DNA of 64,000 nt from Bradyrhizobium sp. WBAH42. Its GTDB lineage: Bacteria; Pseudomonadota; Alphaproteobacteria; Rhizobiales; Xanthobacteraceae. The translations under genes and the position numbers were made by a program. Each line of letters starts with the position of its first letter. Position 1 is the first letter of the stretch. The notes under the pieces were generated by a model. That model ran no database searches, was not told the origin of the DNA, and worked only from the letters and a program-made list of their open reading frames with translations. This document shows positions 27,106 through 36,248 of this stretch, in pieces. The stretch covers positions 5,341,001-5,405,000 of the forward strand of contig NZ_CP036533.1 of the NCBI RefSeq assembly GCF_024585265.1. The letters run 5' to 3'.

Positions 27106-27567
27106 TCAAGCTCTTGTCGTCAATGCCGAGAGTTGGTCGGTATCGAAGCGGGCGCGTAAGGCGCTGATGGCTTTCGCATCCGGCGGCCCACTCGCCGTCA
27201 GCTTGGCCAGCTCCTCGAAATAATGCTCGTGTCCCGGTGGGGAGACGGTCATGAGCACGCGCGCGGGCTTCTCGCTCACATTTGTGATGTTGTGAGCTAC
27301 GCCCGGAGGAATGAAGAGAAAGGTCCCGGGGGTTGCGCGGACGACCTCATCCCCAACGTGCCATTCACACTCGCCTTCGAGCATGTAGAACGTCTCTTCC
27401 TGAACACGATGCACGTGCCGGCCCGTGGCGAATCCTGCCGGAATTGTCCAGTCGAACATGCTCGTGTGCCTGGTGTCCTCGCCGGTCACCAGGAAGCCCA
27501 TCGGTTGGCCGCGCAGCACGGCCCCTTCGGTCTCGCCGGGCCTGCGGATCACGTGTTTCGCGGTCAT
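27106..27567 (-). CDS. Cupin-domain protein
   Basis: A 153-residue single-domain cupin. Motif 1 is HVHRVQEETFYMLEGE (metal ligands two His and a Glu); motif 2 is PGTFLFIPPGVAHNITN (third His). This indicates a small metal-binding beta-barrel, as in many uncharacterised dioxygenase-like or binding proteins. GGAGGG lies just before the ATG at 27567, so the five-codon upstream ATG at 27579 is less likely. It diverges from the winged-helix/TPR regulator at 27694, which may control it. Confidence 0.85.
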   Translation of the reverse strand: MTAKHVIRRPGETEGAVLRGQPMGFLVTGEDTRHTSMFDWTIPAGFATGRHVHRVQEETFYMLEGECEWHVGDEVVRATPGTFLFIPPGVAHNITNVSEKPARVLMTVSPPGHEHYFEELAKLTASGPPDAKAISALRARFDTDQLSALTTRA

Positions 27568-27693
27568 GTATCCCTCCATCGCTTGTTGCAGCGCTCCTCA
27601 CGGCTGGAGCGATAGTGATCCAGGCGAGCCCGAAAGTGGTGAAGCCGTTCGGAAAACGTTGCAAAAAACCTGCGAAATGTGCCCTTCTTCGGC

Positions 27694-29247
27694 ATGGCCG
27701 CGATCCTTGAATTTGGTCCCTTTCGGCTCGATGACGAGGCGGGGATCCTGTTCCACGGTGCCGAGCCGACCGGACTCGGCCGGCGCGCCGTGCTGCTCCT
27801 CGCCCTTCTCGTCCGGAAAGCTGGAGCGCCGGTTTCGAAAGATGCCTTGATCGAGGCGGCCTGGCCCGCCCAGGCCGTTGAGGACAGCAATCTGACCGTC
27901 CAGATCGCGGCGGTGCGGCGCACGCTGGCAGACATTTCCGGCGAGACGCATTGGATCGAAACGCTGCCGCGCCGCGGCTATCGCTATGTCGGCCCCACCG
28001 TGACGCCGTCCGATCCGGATCACGCTCAGGCGACGCCGCAAGCGCCGCCGCTGGCATTGCCCGACAGGCCGTCGATCGCAGTGTTGCCTTTCACGAACTT
28101 GAGCGGTGATGCGGACGAGGACTATTTTGCCGATGGGATGGTCGATGACATCATCACCGGGCTCTCACGCATCAACTGGCTGTTCGTGATCGCGCGGAAT
28201 TCCACGTTCGCCTACAAGGGCCGCGCGGTGGACGTGAAGCAGGTCGGCCGCGAGCTTGGTGTACGCTACGTCCTGGAAGGCAGCGTCCGCAGAACAGGCA
28301 CGCTGGTCCGCATCACCGGCCAGTTGATCGATGCGGCGAGCGGAATGCACGTATGGGCCGAGCGATTTGACCGCCGGTCCGAAGACGTCTTCGCGCTCCA
28401 AGATGACATCGCTTTGTCGACCGTCGGTGCCATCGCACCCAGCCTGCGGCGTGCCGAGATCAACAGGGTCAAGCGAAAGCGGCCGCACAGCCTGGATGCC
28501 TATGATCTCGTCCTGCGCGCCCAGCCGGACGTCGATTCCGGCATGCCCGCCCAGGTGACCCAGGCGCTCGTGCTGCTCGAACGTGCGATCGCGCTCGAAC
28601 CTGCGTATGCGCTCGCGCATGGCAATGCGGCGATGTGCCATCATTGCTTGTTTCTCCGGGCCGGCTTGCAGGAAGCCAATCGCGAGGCTTCGATCCACCA
28701 CGCGCGCTCGGCCATCGCCCAGGGCCAGGATGACGCGCTTGCGCTCACGCTCGCGGGTTTTTCGATCGGCATGGACGGGCACGATCGCTCCGCGGCCTTC
28801 ACCGCGTTCGAGGCCGCGCTCGCCATCAGCCCATCATCGGCGCTGACCTACATTCTCGGCAGTGTCGTGCTCGGCTGGGGCGGAGATTCCGACCGCGCCA
28901 TCGCGTGGAGCGAGCAAGGCCTGCGGCTCAGCCCGTTCGATTCCTGGGCTTTCGCCGCATTCGACGCCCAGGCGCTTGGGCACTTCCATCGCGGCCGATA
29001 TGAGGAGGCGTGCCGCGCCGCTTACCGCTCGGTTCAGGCCAACCCTCGCCACAGCATCACCTACGTGCAATTGGCCGCAGCGCTGGCAAAGCTGGGACGA
29101 TTGCAGGAGGCGAAAGCCGCGGCCGCGCGGGTGCTGGAGCTACACCCGACCTTCCGCTATGGCCGTCAATTTCAGGGCGTCAACTGCGCGCCGGCGCTGG
29201 CCTCTTCGCTGGGCGACGCCCTCCGCGCTGCAGGCCTTCCCGAGTAG
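27694..29247 (+). CDS. Winged-helix/TolB-like/TPR transcriptional regulator
   Basis: A 517-residue regulator with three parts. An OmpR/CadC-type DNA-binding winged helix (about 1-100) contains SKDALIEAAWPAQAVEDSNLTVQIAAVRRTL and the family end IETLPRRGYRYVG. A TolB-like/FlgO domain (about 130-250) has IAVLPFTNLSGD and DYFADGMVDDI. A TPR-rich C-terminal half (about 270-500) follows. No transmembrane segment is obvious, so it is a soluble relative of CadC-type sensors. A GTG start at 27679 is also possible. It faces the cupin gene across about 125 bases, which suggests local control. Confidence 0.85.
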   Translation: MAAILEFGPFRLDDEAGILFHGAEPTGLGRRAVLLLALLVRKAGAPVSKDALIEAAWPAQAVEDSNLTVQIAAVRRTLADISGETHWIETLPRRGYRYVGPTVTPSDPDHAQATPQAPPLALPDRPSIAVLPFTNLSGDADEDYFADGMVDDIITGLSRINWLFVIARNSTFAYKGRAVDVKQVGRELGVRYVLEGSVRRTGTLVRITGQLIDAASGMHVWAERFDRRSEDVFALQDDIALSTVGAIAPSLRRAEINRVKRKRPHSLDAYDLVLRAQPDVDSGMPAQVTQALVLLERAIALEPAYALAHGNAAMCHHCLFLRAGLQEANREASIHHARSAIAQGQDDALALTLAGFSIGMDGHDRSAAFTAFEAALAISPSSALTYILGSVVLGWGGDSDRAIAWSEQGLRLSPFDSWAFAAFDAQALGHFHRGRYEEACRAAYRSVQANPRHSITYVQLAAALAKLGRLQEAKAAAARVLELHPTFRYGRQFQGVNCAPALASSLGDALRAAGLPE

Positions 29248-29272
29248 CGCTCGGCTCGGCCTCGCGTGGCGC

Positions 29273-30514
29273 TCACGTGCAGCGCGCGCTCAGCCCGGAT
29301 GCGCTGAGCCTGGCCATGACCTCGTCGAGATGCGCGGCATCGCGGGTCTCGATGACGAGCTGCAGCAGCGTCGCCTTGGCCGGCAGATCGGAGAAGGTCC
29401 GCTGGTGCGAGACCTCGATGATGTTGGCACCGGCCTCGGCCAGCAGCCCCGCCACCGCGGCGAGCTGCCCCGGCCTGTCGGGGATATCGAGCGACAATTG
29501 CGTCAGCCGCCCCTCGCGCGCCAGCTCGCGGGTGAGTACGGAAGCGATCAGCCGCGTGTCGATATTGCCTCCGCTCAGCACGAGGCCGACCTTCTCGCCG
29601 GCAAAGCGAGACGGATCGGACATCAGGGCGGCGAGGCCGGCGGCGCCGGCGCCCTCGACCACGGTCTTCTCGATCGAGATCAGGGTCGCGACCGCACGCT
29701 CCAGCTCGGCTTCGTTGACGAGGGCAATGTCGTCGACGAGGCGGCGGACGATTTCGGTGGTGATCCTGCCCGGTGATTTCACCGCAATGCCCTCGGCGAG
29801 CGTATCGCCGCGCGCCGGCAGATTGCCGTCATGGATGGCGTTGTACATCGAGGGATACAGCCAGGCCTCGACGCCCAATATCCGCAGCGACGGCTTGATC
29901 GACTTCGCGGCAATGGCAATCCCGCTGATCAGACCGCCGCCGCCGATCGGGACGACGAGCGTGTCGAGCTCCGGGACCGCCTTCAGCACTTCCAGTCCGA
30001 TCGTGCCCTGCCCGGCGATGACGAGCGGATCGTCGTAAGGATGGACGAAGACCATGCCGTGCGCTTCACCGTGGCTTCGCGCAAAAGCGGCCGCCTCTTC
30101 CAGCGTCGCGCCCGTGACCACCACCTCGGCGCCGTGATGCCTGGTGTTCTCGATCTTCACCATGGGCGTGCCGATCGGCATCACGATGGTGGCGGGAATG
30201 CCGAGCCGCTTGGCGTGGTAGGCAACGCCTTGCGCGTGGTTGCCCGCGGACATCGCGATCACGCCCCGCACGCGCTCTTCCGGCGTCAGCGCGGTGAGCC
30301 GGTTGAGCGCGCCGCGCTCCTTGAACGAGGAGGTGAACTGGAGGTTCTCGAATTTCAGCCAGATGTCGCAGCCGCAGATGCTGCTCAGCGTGCGGCTGTA
30401 GCTGCAGGGCGTCTCGACGACGGCGCCTTGGATGGTCTTGGCGGCGGCGTGAATGTCTTCCGGTGCGACCGGAAGGCCGCTGAGATCGGACGTGCTTTGG
30501 GACATGTCACCCAT
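29273..30514 (-). CDS. ilvA: Threonine ammonia-lyase (threonine dehydratase)
   Basis: PLP enzyme converting threonine to 2-oxobutyrate and ammonia. The 413-residue protein has the lysine in SSFKERGA (K65), the Gly loop in IGGGGLISG, and a single C-terminal ACT domain (QLSLDIPDRPGQLAAVAGLL, about 330-413). One ACT domain of this short kind is typical of TdcB/IlvA-like 400-residue enzymes, not the 510-residue biosynthetic form. It may thus be catabolic or dual. An ATG three codons downstream (30505) is an alternative start. ilvD lies in the same window at 55.7 kb but is not linked. Confidence 0.92.
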   Translation of the reverse strand: MGDMSQSTSDLSGLPVAPEDIHAAAKTIQGAVVETPCSYSRTLSSICGCDIWLKFENLQFTSSFKERGALNRLTALTPEERVRGVIAMSAGNHAQGVAYHAKRLGIPATIVMPIGTPMVKIENTRHHGAEVVVTGATLEEAAAFARSHGEAHGMVFVHPYDDPLVIAGQGTIGLEVLKAVPELDTLVVPIGGGGLISGIAIAAKSIKPSLRILGVEAWLYPSMYNAIHDGNLPARGDTLAEGIAVKSPGRITTEIVRRLVDDIALVNEAELERAVATLISIEKTVVEGAGAAGLAALMSDPSRFAGEKVGLVLSGGNIDTRLIASVLTRELAREGRLTQLSLDIPDRPGQLAAVAGLLAEAGANIIEVSHQRTFSDLPAKATLLQLVIETRDAAHLDEVMARLSASGLSARCT

Positions 30515-30559
30515 AGGACAGCATAGAGCATTTGGCCGGGCCAGGCGATAAGCCGGCGC

Positions 30560-31423
30560 TTATTTGGTAAATTCACGCGATCGCGAGGCGCGCCACAGCG
30601 TCCAGAGCGTGCGCAACCGCGAGGTCGGCTGCAATGTAAACGGATTGCGTCCCGGGCGCGACAGGCGCGCGAGATCGGCCTGCGCCTGCCGCAGCAGCAG
30701 AAATGCCGGCCGCACCGGCGGCGCCAGCTGCGCCAGCAGCGATGAAGCCGCGGTCATATGCTGCCGGGCTTCACCCGCTAGTTGCTCCAGCACCGCATGG
30801 AGATTGGGTGTCTCCTTGCCGGCGAACACATCCTCCATGCTGCAATTGTGCTTCTCCAGCACCTGCTGCGGCACGAACAATTGCCGGTGCGCGGCATCGC
30901 GCGGCAGATTGGCGATGACCTGCACGATCCCCTGCGCCAGCCCGGCATGGCGGGCGAGATGCTCGGCCGCCTCCGACGGCGGTCCCAACACCTGCGCTGC
31001 GAGGGCGAACAGCGCCGATGAGGTCGCCGCCAGGTAACCTTCCAGCGCGGCCATGGTCGGCATCGGGTCGTTGTAGAGATCGAACTGGTGTTCCTCCGCA
31101 AGCAGCGACAGCGGCTCGACCGGCAGGTCGAAATCGCGGATCGCGCGGAGCAGCTCGGCCGCCACCGGATTGCCCTCGGCGCTGCCGTGGACCTGGCCCG
31201 ACAGCATGTCGGTCCACCACTGCAGGCGGATCTCGCCGGGCAAGGGCTGGCTCACCTGGTCGCGAACGCGGACGATCTCGACGTTGAAGGCGTAGAGTGC
31301 CAGCAACGCGCGGCGCTCGGCGGCTGGCGCGAACAGGGTTGCAGCGTAGCGCGGAAAGTCATGGCTGCGCACGAGATCGGCGCAAAAGACAACTGAGTCG
31401 GGCGGCGGCGGGGGGGTGCTCAT
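30560..31423 (-). CDS. Squalene/phytoene synthase-family protein, NDUFAF6-like
   Basis: A 287-residue protein of the trans-isoprenyl-diphosphate synthase fold. It looks like the subgroup containing the mitochondrial complex I assembly factor NDUFAF6, not a true carotenoid or squalene enzyme. In the first Asp-rich position it has VEIVRVRDQVSQ in place of DDxxD, and it keeps RLQWW and the spacing of NDUFAF6. Only the later FDLYNDP retains acidic residues. It overlaps the Mth938 gene by 4 bases (ATGA) and lies downstream of secDF. An assembly or scaffolding role at the inner membrane is inferred. Confidence 0.8.
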   Translation of the reverse strand: MSTPPPPPDSVVFCADLVRSHDFPRYAATLFAPAAERRALLALYAFNVEIVRVRDQVSQPLPGEIRLQWWTDMLSGQVHGSAEGNPVAAELLRAIRDFDLPVEPLSLLAEEHQFDLYNDPMPTMAALEGYLAATSSALFALAAQVLGPPSEAAEHLARHAGLAQGIVQVIANLPRDAAHRQLFVPQQVLEKHNCSMEDVFAGKETPNLHAVLEQLAGEARQHMTAASSLLAQLAPPVRPAFLLLRQAQADLARLSRPGRNPFTLQPTSRLRTLWTLWRASRSREFTK

Positions 31424-31803
31424 GGCACGGCGATCAGCGCGGCGGCAACCCGCCGCCGTTCACCGATCATGATGTTGTAGGTGCGCACGGCCGGGCCGGT
31501 CTGCATCGTGTCCAGCACCACCCTCACCGCCTTGAGCGCCTGACGCAGCTCGGGCGGCGGCAGCCACAGCCCGGTTCCGGTGCCGACCAGCAGCGTGTCG
31601 ATGCTGTTGGCCGCCACGAACACCCGATCCAGCGAATAGCGGTCGATCTTCGCGGGGTCGGTCACGTCCCAGGCCCAGATCGCGTCGGGGAGGCAGAGCA
31701 GCGAGCCCCGATGCGACATGCCGGCAAAGGCGAAGCCGCCCTTGCCGTAGGCATCGATCGGCGCCGAGCGCGGGAAATGCGGAGCGTTGGGATCGCCGGC
31801 CAT
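31420..31803 (-). CDS. Mth938/DUF498-domain protein (NDUFAF3 homologue)
   Basis: A 127-residue single-domain protein of the Mth938/DUF498 fold, the family of mitochondrial complex I assembly factor NDUFAF3. Recognisable are PIDAYGKGGFAFAG, the central WDV...YSLDRVF, LLVGTGTGLWLPP and the final TYNIMIGERRRVAAALIA. It is translationally coupled to the squalene-synthase-like gene and follows secF. Complex I assembly is a family-based inference; in bacteria the role is little tested. Confidence 0.85.
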   Translation of the reverse strand: MAGDPNAPHFPRSAPIDAYGKGGFAFAGMSHRGSLLCLPDAIWAWDVTDPAKIDRYSLDRVFVAANSIDTLLVGTGTGLWLPPPELRQALKAVRVVLDTMQTGPAVRTYNIMIGERRRVAAALIAVP

Positions 31804-31863
31804 GAGCTTCGTCCGAATGGGCTTACTGCCCTCGCAAACGCCAGCGAGGGCATGAGGTTCGGA

Positions 31864-32883
31864 TCATGCCTTGCTTTTCTTCGCCGGCGTCGCCGTATCG
31901 GGCGCATCTTCGCGATGCTCGCCGACGCCGAGATAGATCAGGATCGGCGCCGCAATGAAGATCGATGTGTAGGTGCCGACCAGCACCACGCCGAACATCA
32001 TCACCGCGGTGAAGCTGTGGATGGCATGGCCGCCGAACAGCAGCAGCGCGAGCAGTGCCAGCGTCACGGTGACGTGGGTGATGATCGAGCGCGACAGCGT
32101 CGAGTTGATGGACTCGTTGAGCAGCTGCGGCATCGGCATCTTCTTGTAGCGCCGCAGCATTTCACGGATGCGGTCGTAGATGACGACGGTATCGTTGAGC
32201 GAATAGCCGAGAATCGTCAGCAGCGCCGCGATGCTGGTCAGGTCGAAATCGACCTGGCTGATCGACATGAAGCCGATCGTCAGCACGATGTCGTGCACGT
32301 TGGCGATCATGGCGCCCAGCGCGAACTGCCATTCGAAGCGGAACCAGAGATAGATCAGGATCGCGATGATCGCGAGCATCAGGCCGAGCATGCCGTAGGC
32401 CAGGAGCTCGCCGGCGACGCGAGGACCGAGCACCTCGGTGCGCTGAATGTCGACGCTGTTGCCGAGCGCGCCGCGAAGCTTCTGCAAGGCTGCCTGCTGG
32501 GCGGCGTCGCCGCCCGGCTGCTCCGCAACCCGGATCAGCACGTTCTCGGGACCGCCGAACTGCTGCAGCTGGACCTCGCCAAGGCCCAGGGCGTCGAGCG
32601 AGGTGCGCATCGCCGCGATGTCGGCGGTGCCGGACTTCGCCTTCACCTCCAGCAGCGTGCCGCCCTTGAAGTCGATACCGAGGTTCAGGCCGTGGGTGAA
32701 GAACAGCGTGATCGCGACGATCGACAGCGCGGCCGAGATCGGGAAACTGATGCGGCGGAAGCGCGTGAAGTCGAAATGCGTCTCGTCCGGAACGATGCGC
32801 AGCGACGGCAACAGGCCGAGGGCCGCGACCACGGTGAGGATGGCAATGAGGACGCCGAGCCCGATGAGAACGGTGTAAGTCAC
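31864..32883 (-). CDS. secF: Protein translocase subunit SecF
   Basis: Inner-membrane subunit that, with SecD, uses the proton gradient to drive late steps of Sec export. The 339-residue protein has one N-terminal membrane helix, a periplasmic P4-type domain and five C-terminal helices, including the SecDF signature (DFKGGT near 70; GYSLNDTVVIYDRIRE near 230). The C-terminal tail is Lys-rich. It follows secD by 10 bases on the same strand. Confidence 0.97.
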   Translation of the reverse strand: MTYTVLIGLGVLIAILTVVAALGLLPSLRIVPDETHFDFTRFRRISFPISAALSIVAITLFFTHGLNLGIDFKGGTLLEVKAKSGTADIAAMRTSLDALGLGEVQLQQFGGPENVLIRVAEQPGGDAAQQAALQKLRGALGNSVDIQRTEVLGPRVAGELLAYGMLGLMLAIIAILIYLWFRFEWQFALGAMIANVHDIVLTIGFMSISQVDFDLTSIAALLTILGYSLNDTVVIYDRIREMLRRYKKMPMPQLLNESINSTLSRSIITHVTVTLALLALLLFGGHAIHSFTAVMMFGVVLVGTYTSIFIAAPILIYLGVGEHREDAPDTATPAKKSKA

Positions 32884-32893
32884 GATCAGGCTC

Positions 32894-34498
32894 CTAGATC
32901 GGCACGCTCTGCGGCCGCTTCCACCGCACCCACCATGCCACGATCAGTCGGGTCAGGGTAAAGGCGGTGAACACCGTGGTGATGATGCCGATGCCGAGCG
33001 TCACGGCGAAGCCGCGCACCGGGCCGGTGCCGATGTAGAACAGCACCGCGGCGGCAATGAAGGTGGTGATGTTGGAATCGAGGATGGTCGCGAGCGCCCG
33101 CTTGAACCCGGCATCGATCGCCGAGATCGCGTTGCGGCCGCCGCGCAGCTCCTCGCGGATGCGCTCGTAGATCAGCACGTTGGAGTCGACCGCGATGCCG
33201 ACGGTGAGCACGATGCCGGCGATGCCGGGCAGCGTCAGCGTGGCATTGAGCAGCGACAGCAGGCCGAAGATCATGGCGACGTTGATGGCCACCGCGATGT
33301 TGGCGAACACGCCGAACAGCCGGTAGGTCACGAGCATGAAGATGATAACGAGGATCGAGCCGACATAGGCGGCGAGCTCGCCCTTCTCGATCGAGTCCTG
33401 GCCGAGGCCCGGGCCGACGGTGCGCTCCTCGACGACCGTGAGCGGCGCCGGTAGCGCGCCGGCGCGCAGGAGAATCGCGAGATCGTTGGCCGATTGCACG
33501 GTGAAATTGCCGGAGATCTGGCCCTGGCCGCCGGTGATGGGCTCGCGAATGACCGGCGCCGAGATCACCTTGTTGTCGAGCACGATCGCAAACGGCAGTC
33601 CGACGTTCTCGGTGGTAGCCTGCGAGAACTTGCGGGCGCCCGAGGTGTTGAACTTGAAGCTGACGACCGGTTCGCCCGTGCGCTGGTCGAAGCTCGCCTG
33701 GGCGTCGGTCAGGTCGCCGCCGGCGACCAGCACCTGCTTCTTGACCACGTAGGGCGTGGGCGGCGGCGATGCGCTCGTCAGCAGCTCGGATTCCGGCGGC
33801 AACCTGCCCGCTTGCGCCTGATCCGGCGGCACGGAGGTGTCGACCATGCGGAATTCCATCTTTGCGGTCTTGCCCAGCAGCTCTTTCAGGCGGGTGGGAT
33901 CCTGGAGACCGGGGACCTGCACCAGGATGCGGTCGTTGCCCTGGCGCTGGATCACTGGCTCGACGGTGCCGAGCTCGTTGACGCGGCGTTCGACGATCTG
34001 GATCGACTGCTCGATGGTCTTGCGCATGCGGTCGAGCATCGCGGCCTGCGGGACGCTGAGGCGGATCACACCGCCGCCGGCATCAGCCACCTCGAGGTCA
34101 CGTTGACCGCTGGATCCCATGAGGCCGCCCAGCGGCTGGGACAGCTCGCGCAGCTTGGCGAGTGCCGGCTGCACGTCGGTTTCCTTGGTGATGCGAACCT
34201 CAACCGCGTCGTTGCGCACCGTGACGCCGCCGGTAAAGCCGATCTTGGCGTCGCGCAGCGTCCGGCGAACGTCGTCGCGGATCTGGTCCAGCCGCTCCTT
34301 CTTCACGTAGTTGGAATCGACCTCGAGCAGGAGATAAGAGCCGCCCTGGAGGTCGAGGCCGAGCACGAGCCGGCGCTGCGCCCAGGCCGGCCACGTCTTG
34401 ACCTGCGCCTCGGGGAAGAAGTTCGGGACCGCGCAGAGGCACACGATCAGCGCCGTCAGGATGATCCCGAGCGCCTTCCACCGCGTGAAATACAACAT
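32894..34498 (-). CDS. secD: Protein translocase subunit SecD
   Basis: Partner of SecF in the Sec accessory complex. The 534-residue protein has an N-terminal membrane helix, the GLDLQGGSYLLLEV motif, the large periplasmic P1 domain (about 60-350) and five C-terminal helices containing DSNVLIYERIREELR. It lies between yajC and secF, as is usual. The order of yajC, secD and secF is the standard one. Confidence 0.98.
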   Translation of the reverse strand: MLYFTRWKALGIILTALIVCLCAVPNFFPEAQVKTWPAWAQRRLVLGLDLQGGSYLLLEVDSNYVKKERLDQIRDDVRRTLRDAKIGFTGGVTVRNDAVEVRITKETDVQPALAKLRELSQPLGGLMGSSGQRDLEVADAGGGVIRLSVPQAAMLDRMRKTIEQSIQIVERRVNELGTVEPVIQRQGNDRILVQVPGLQDPTRLKELLGKTAKMEFRMVDTSVPPDQAQAGRLPPESELLTSASPPPTPYVVKKQVLVAGGDLTDAQASFDQRTGEPVVSFKFNTSGARKFSQATTENVGLPFAIVLDNKVISAPVIREPITGGQGQISGNFTVQSANDLAILLRAGALPAPLTVVEERTVGPGLGQDSIEKGELAAYVGSILVIIFMLVTYRLFGVFANIAVAINVAMIFGLLSLLNATLTLPGIAGIVLTVGIAVDSNVLIYERIREELRGGRNAISAIDAGFKRALATILDSNITTFIAAAVLFYIGTGPVRGFAVTLGIGIITTVFTAFTLTRLIVAWWVRWKRPQSVPI

Positions 34499-34545
34499 CG
34501 ACTGGACCTGTCAGATCAGGAGACTTGAGATGCTCGCGGAAGCGC

Positions 34546-34911
34546 TCACTTCGACGCGGCGTCGTCCTTGGCGGTTTCCTTGCTTTCCTTGGCCGGCTCG
34601 CCCTTGGCGCGAACGCCCGAGATCATCTGGCGCATCTGCCGCACGCGCACGCCGTCGGAAATCTCGAACTCGATCTGGTCGTCGTCGACCACCTTGGTGA
34701 CCTTGCCGACGAGGCCGCCCGAGGTCACGACGGTGTCGCCGCGGCGGATGTTCTTCACGAGCTCGGCGTGGTCGCGGACCTTCTTCTGCTGCGGGCGCAG
34801 AATCAGGAAGTACATGATCACGAAGATCAGGGCGAACGGCAGCAGCGACATCAACATGCTGTTGGTGTCGCCGGCGCCCGCGGCCTGGGCATACGCAGGG
34901 GTAATCAGCAT
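34546..34911 (-). CDS. yajC: Preprotein translocase subunit YajC
   Basis: Small single-span inner-membrane protein of the SecDF-YajC complex. The 121-residue product has a hydrophobic helix (about 20-45: LPFALIFVIMYFLILRPQ) followed by QQKKVRDHAELVKNIRRGDTVVTSGGLVGKV, the canonical YajC segment. A charged, Lys/Ala-rich tail ends the protein. It is first in the yajC-secD-secF transcription unit, divergent from the DUF815 gene. Confidence 0.96.
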   Translation of the reverse strand: MLITPAYAQAAGAGDTNSMLMSLLPFALIFVIMYFLILRPQQKKVRDHAELVKNIRRGDTVVTSGGLVGKVTKVVDDDQIEFEISDGVRVRQMRQMISGVRAKGEPAKESKETAKDDAASK

Positions 34912-35093
34912 TCGGACGATCCTCGTGAGAACGGGGGAAAGCCGGTCGGGCCCTCAAGGGCGACCGGTTCGGTCAAATTCGCGCGGACTATAGCGGCCAT
35001 TGCCCCAATTGCAACGCTGGCAGACCGCCCTTTTGGGCCACCTTGCGGCGGCCCCTGAGGCCCGATAAGGCTGCGTTCTCAGGAACTTCGGAC

Positions 35094-36077
35094 ATGCCCA
35101 AGAAACCAGACAAAAGCCCGGCCGGCAAAGGCCCCCGCACCCCTGCCAACAAGCCCGCCCGCGTCGCGGCAAAACGCCCCACGGCGGCGATCGCCGAGAC
35201 AGGCCCCAACCTTGCCCAGGAGCGCATCGTCCGCGCCCTGGAGACCATTGCGGCGCACCTTTCCGCCCGGGGCACGCCGGCCGTCGAGCCCGAGTCGTTC
35301 AAGCGGGCCGATGCCTATGTCTGGCACCCTGACGGACGCCTCTCGGCGGTGCCGCGAGTCAGTCGCGTCGAGCTGTTCCTGCTCAAGGGCGTCGACCGGA
35401 TGCGCGACATCCTGATGGAGAACACCGAGCGCTTCGCCAACGGCCTGCCGGCCAACAACGCCCTGCTCTGGGGCGCACGCGGCATGGGCAAGTCGTCGCT
35501 GGTGAAGGCGACGCATGCCAGCATCAACGCGGAGCGCAAACCGGTCGACAAGCTCAAGCTGATCGAGATCCACCGTGAGGACATCGAGACCCTGCCGGCC
35601 CTGATGGAGCAGCTGCGCGCCTCCGCCTTCCGCTTCATCGTGTTCTGCGACGACCTCTCCTTCGACGGCAACGATGCCTCCTACAAGTCGCTCAAGGCGG
35701 TGCTCGAAGGGGGGATCGAAGGCCGGCCCGAGAACGTCATCCTCTATGCCACCTCCAACCGCCGCCATCTGCTGGCACGCGACATGATCGAGAACGAGCG
35801 CTCGACCGCGATCAATCCGGGCGAAGCGGTCGAGGAGAAGGTGTCGCTGTCGGATCGTTTCGGCCTCTGGCTCGGCTTTCACCGCTGCAGCCAGGACGAA
35901 TATCTCGCCATGGTGCGCGGCTATTGCAGCCATTTCGGCATCAAGATCGACGACGAGGCGCTGGAGCGCGAAGCGCTGGAATGGTCGACGACGCGCGGCT
36001 CCCGCTCGGGTCGCGTCGCCTGGCAGTTCGTGCAGGAGCTGGCGGGACGGCTCGGTGTGAAGCTGACGGCGCAGTAG
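35094..36077 (+). CDS. DUF815-family AAA ATPase
   Basis: A 327-residue predicted ATPase. An N-terminal Lys/Pro/Ala-rich basic region (about 1-35) precedes a P-loop GARGMGKSSLVK (near 145) and a Walker B-like FIVFCDDLSFD (about 195). TSNRRHLL follows as an arginine-sensor region. DUF815 proteins stand next to yajC in many alphaproteobacteria, but the role is not established. ATG 35094 follows AGGAAC; the longer frame from 35043 is not supported. Confidence 0.87.
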   Translation: MPKKPDKSPAGKGPRTPANKPARVAAKRPTAAIAETGPNLAQERIVRALETIAAHLSARGTPAVEPESFKRADAYVWHPDGRLSAVPRVSRVELFLLKGVDRMRDILMENTERFANGLPANNALLWGARGMGKSSLVKATHASINAERKPVDKLKLIEIHREDIETLPALMEQLRASAFRFIVFCDDLSFDGNDASYKSLKAVLEGGIEGRPENVILYATSNRRHLLARDMIENERSTAINPGEAVEEKVSLSDRFGLWLGFHRCSQDEYLAMVRGYCSHFGIKIDDEALEREALEWSTTRGSRSGRVAWQFVQELAGRLGVKLTAQ

Positions 36078-36101
36078 CGAACAGTGTCGCCCTCACCCCA
36101 A

Positions 36102-36207
36102 CTGTCATTCCCCGCGCAGGCGGGGAATCCAGTACGCCGCAGCTAATCGGCTCAACAATAGCTGTCTCTGGAATACTGGATCGCCCGGTCAAGCCGGGCG
36201 ACGACAG
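36102..36207. repeat. Intergenic inverted repeat, CTGTCATTCCCCGC family
   Basis: Two short hairpins (CCCCGCgcagGCGGGG and GCCCGGtcaaGCCGGGC) are framed by outer arms CTGTCAT...CCAGTA and TACTGGAT...GACAG. It lies between the convergent DUF815 and NlpD-like genes and may serve as their transcription end. The two-stem shape resembles the other dispersed palindromes in this window. Confidence 0.8.
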
Positions 36208-36248
36208 TGTGCTTCTGGTGATCGCGTGCCCTGCTCCGGGCCCGCGCC

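Noticed and set aside
31297..32961. A 554-residue plus-strand open frame over secF and the complex I assembly homologues
   Set aside because: Antisense shadow of well-supported genes; Arg/His/Asp/Gln-rich artefact composition.
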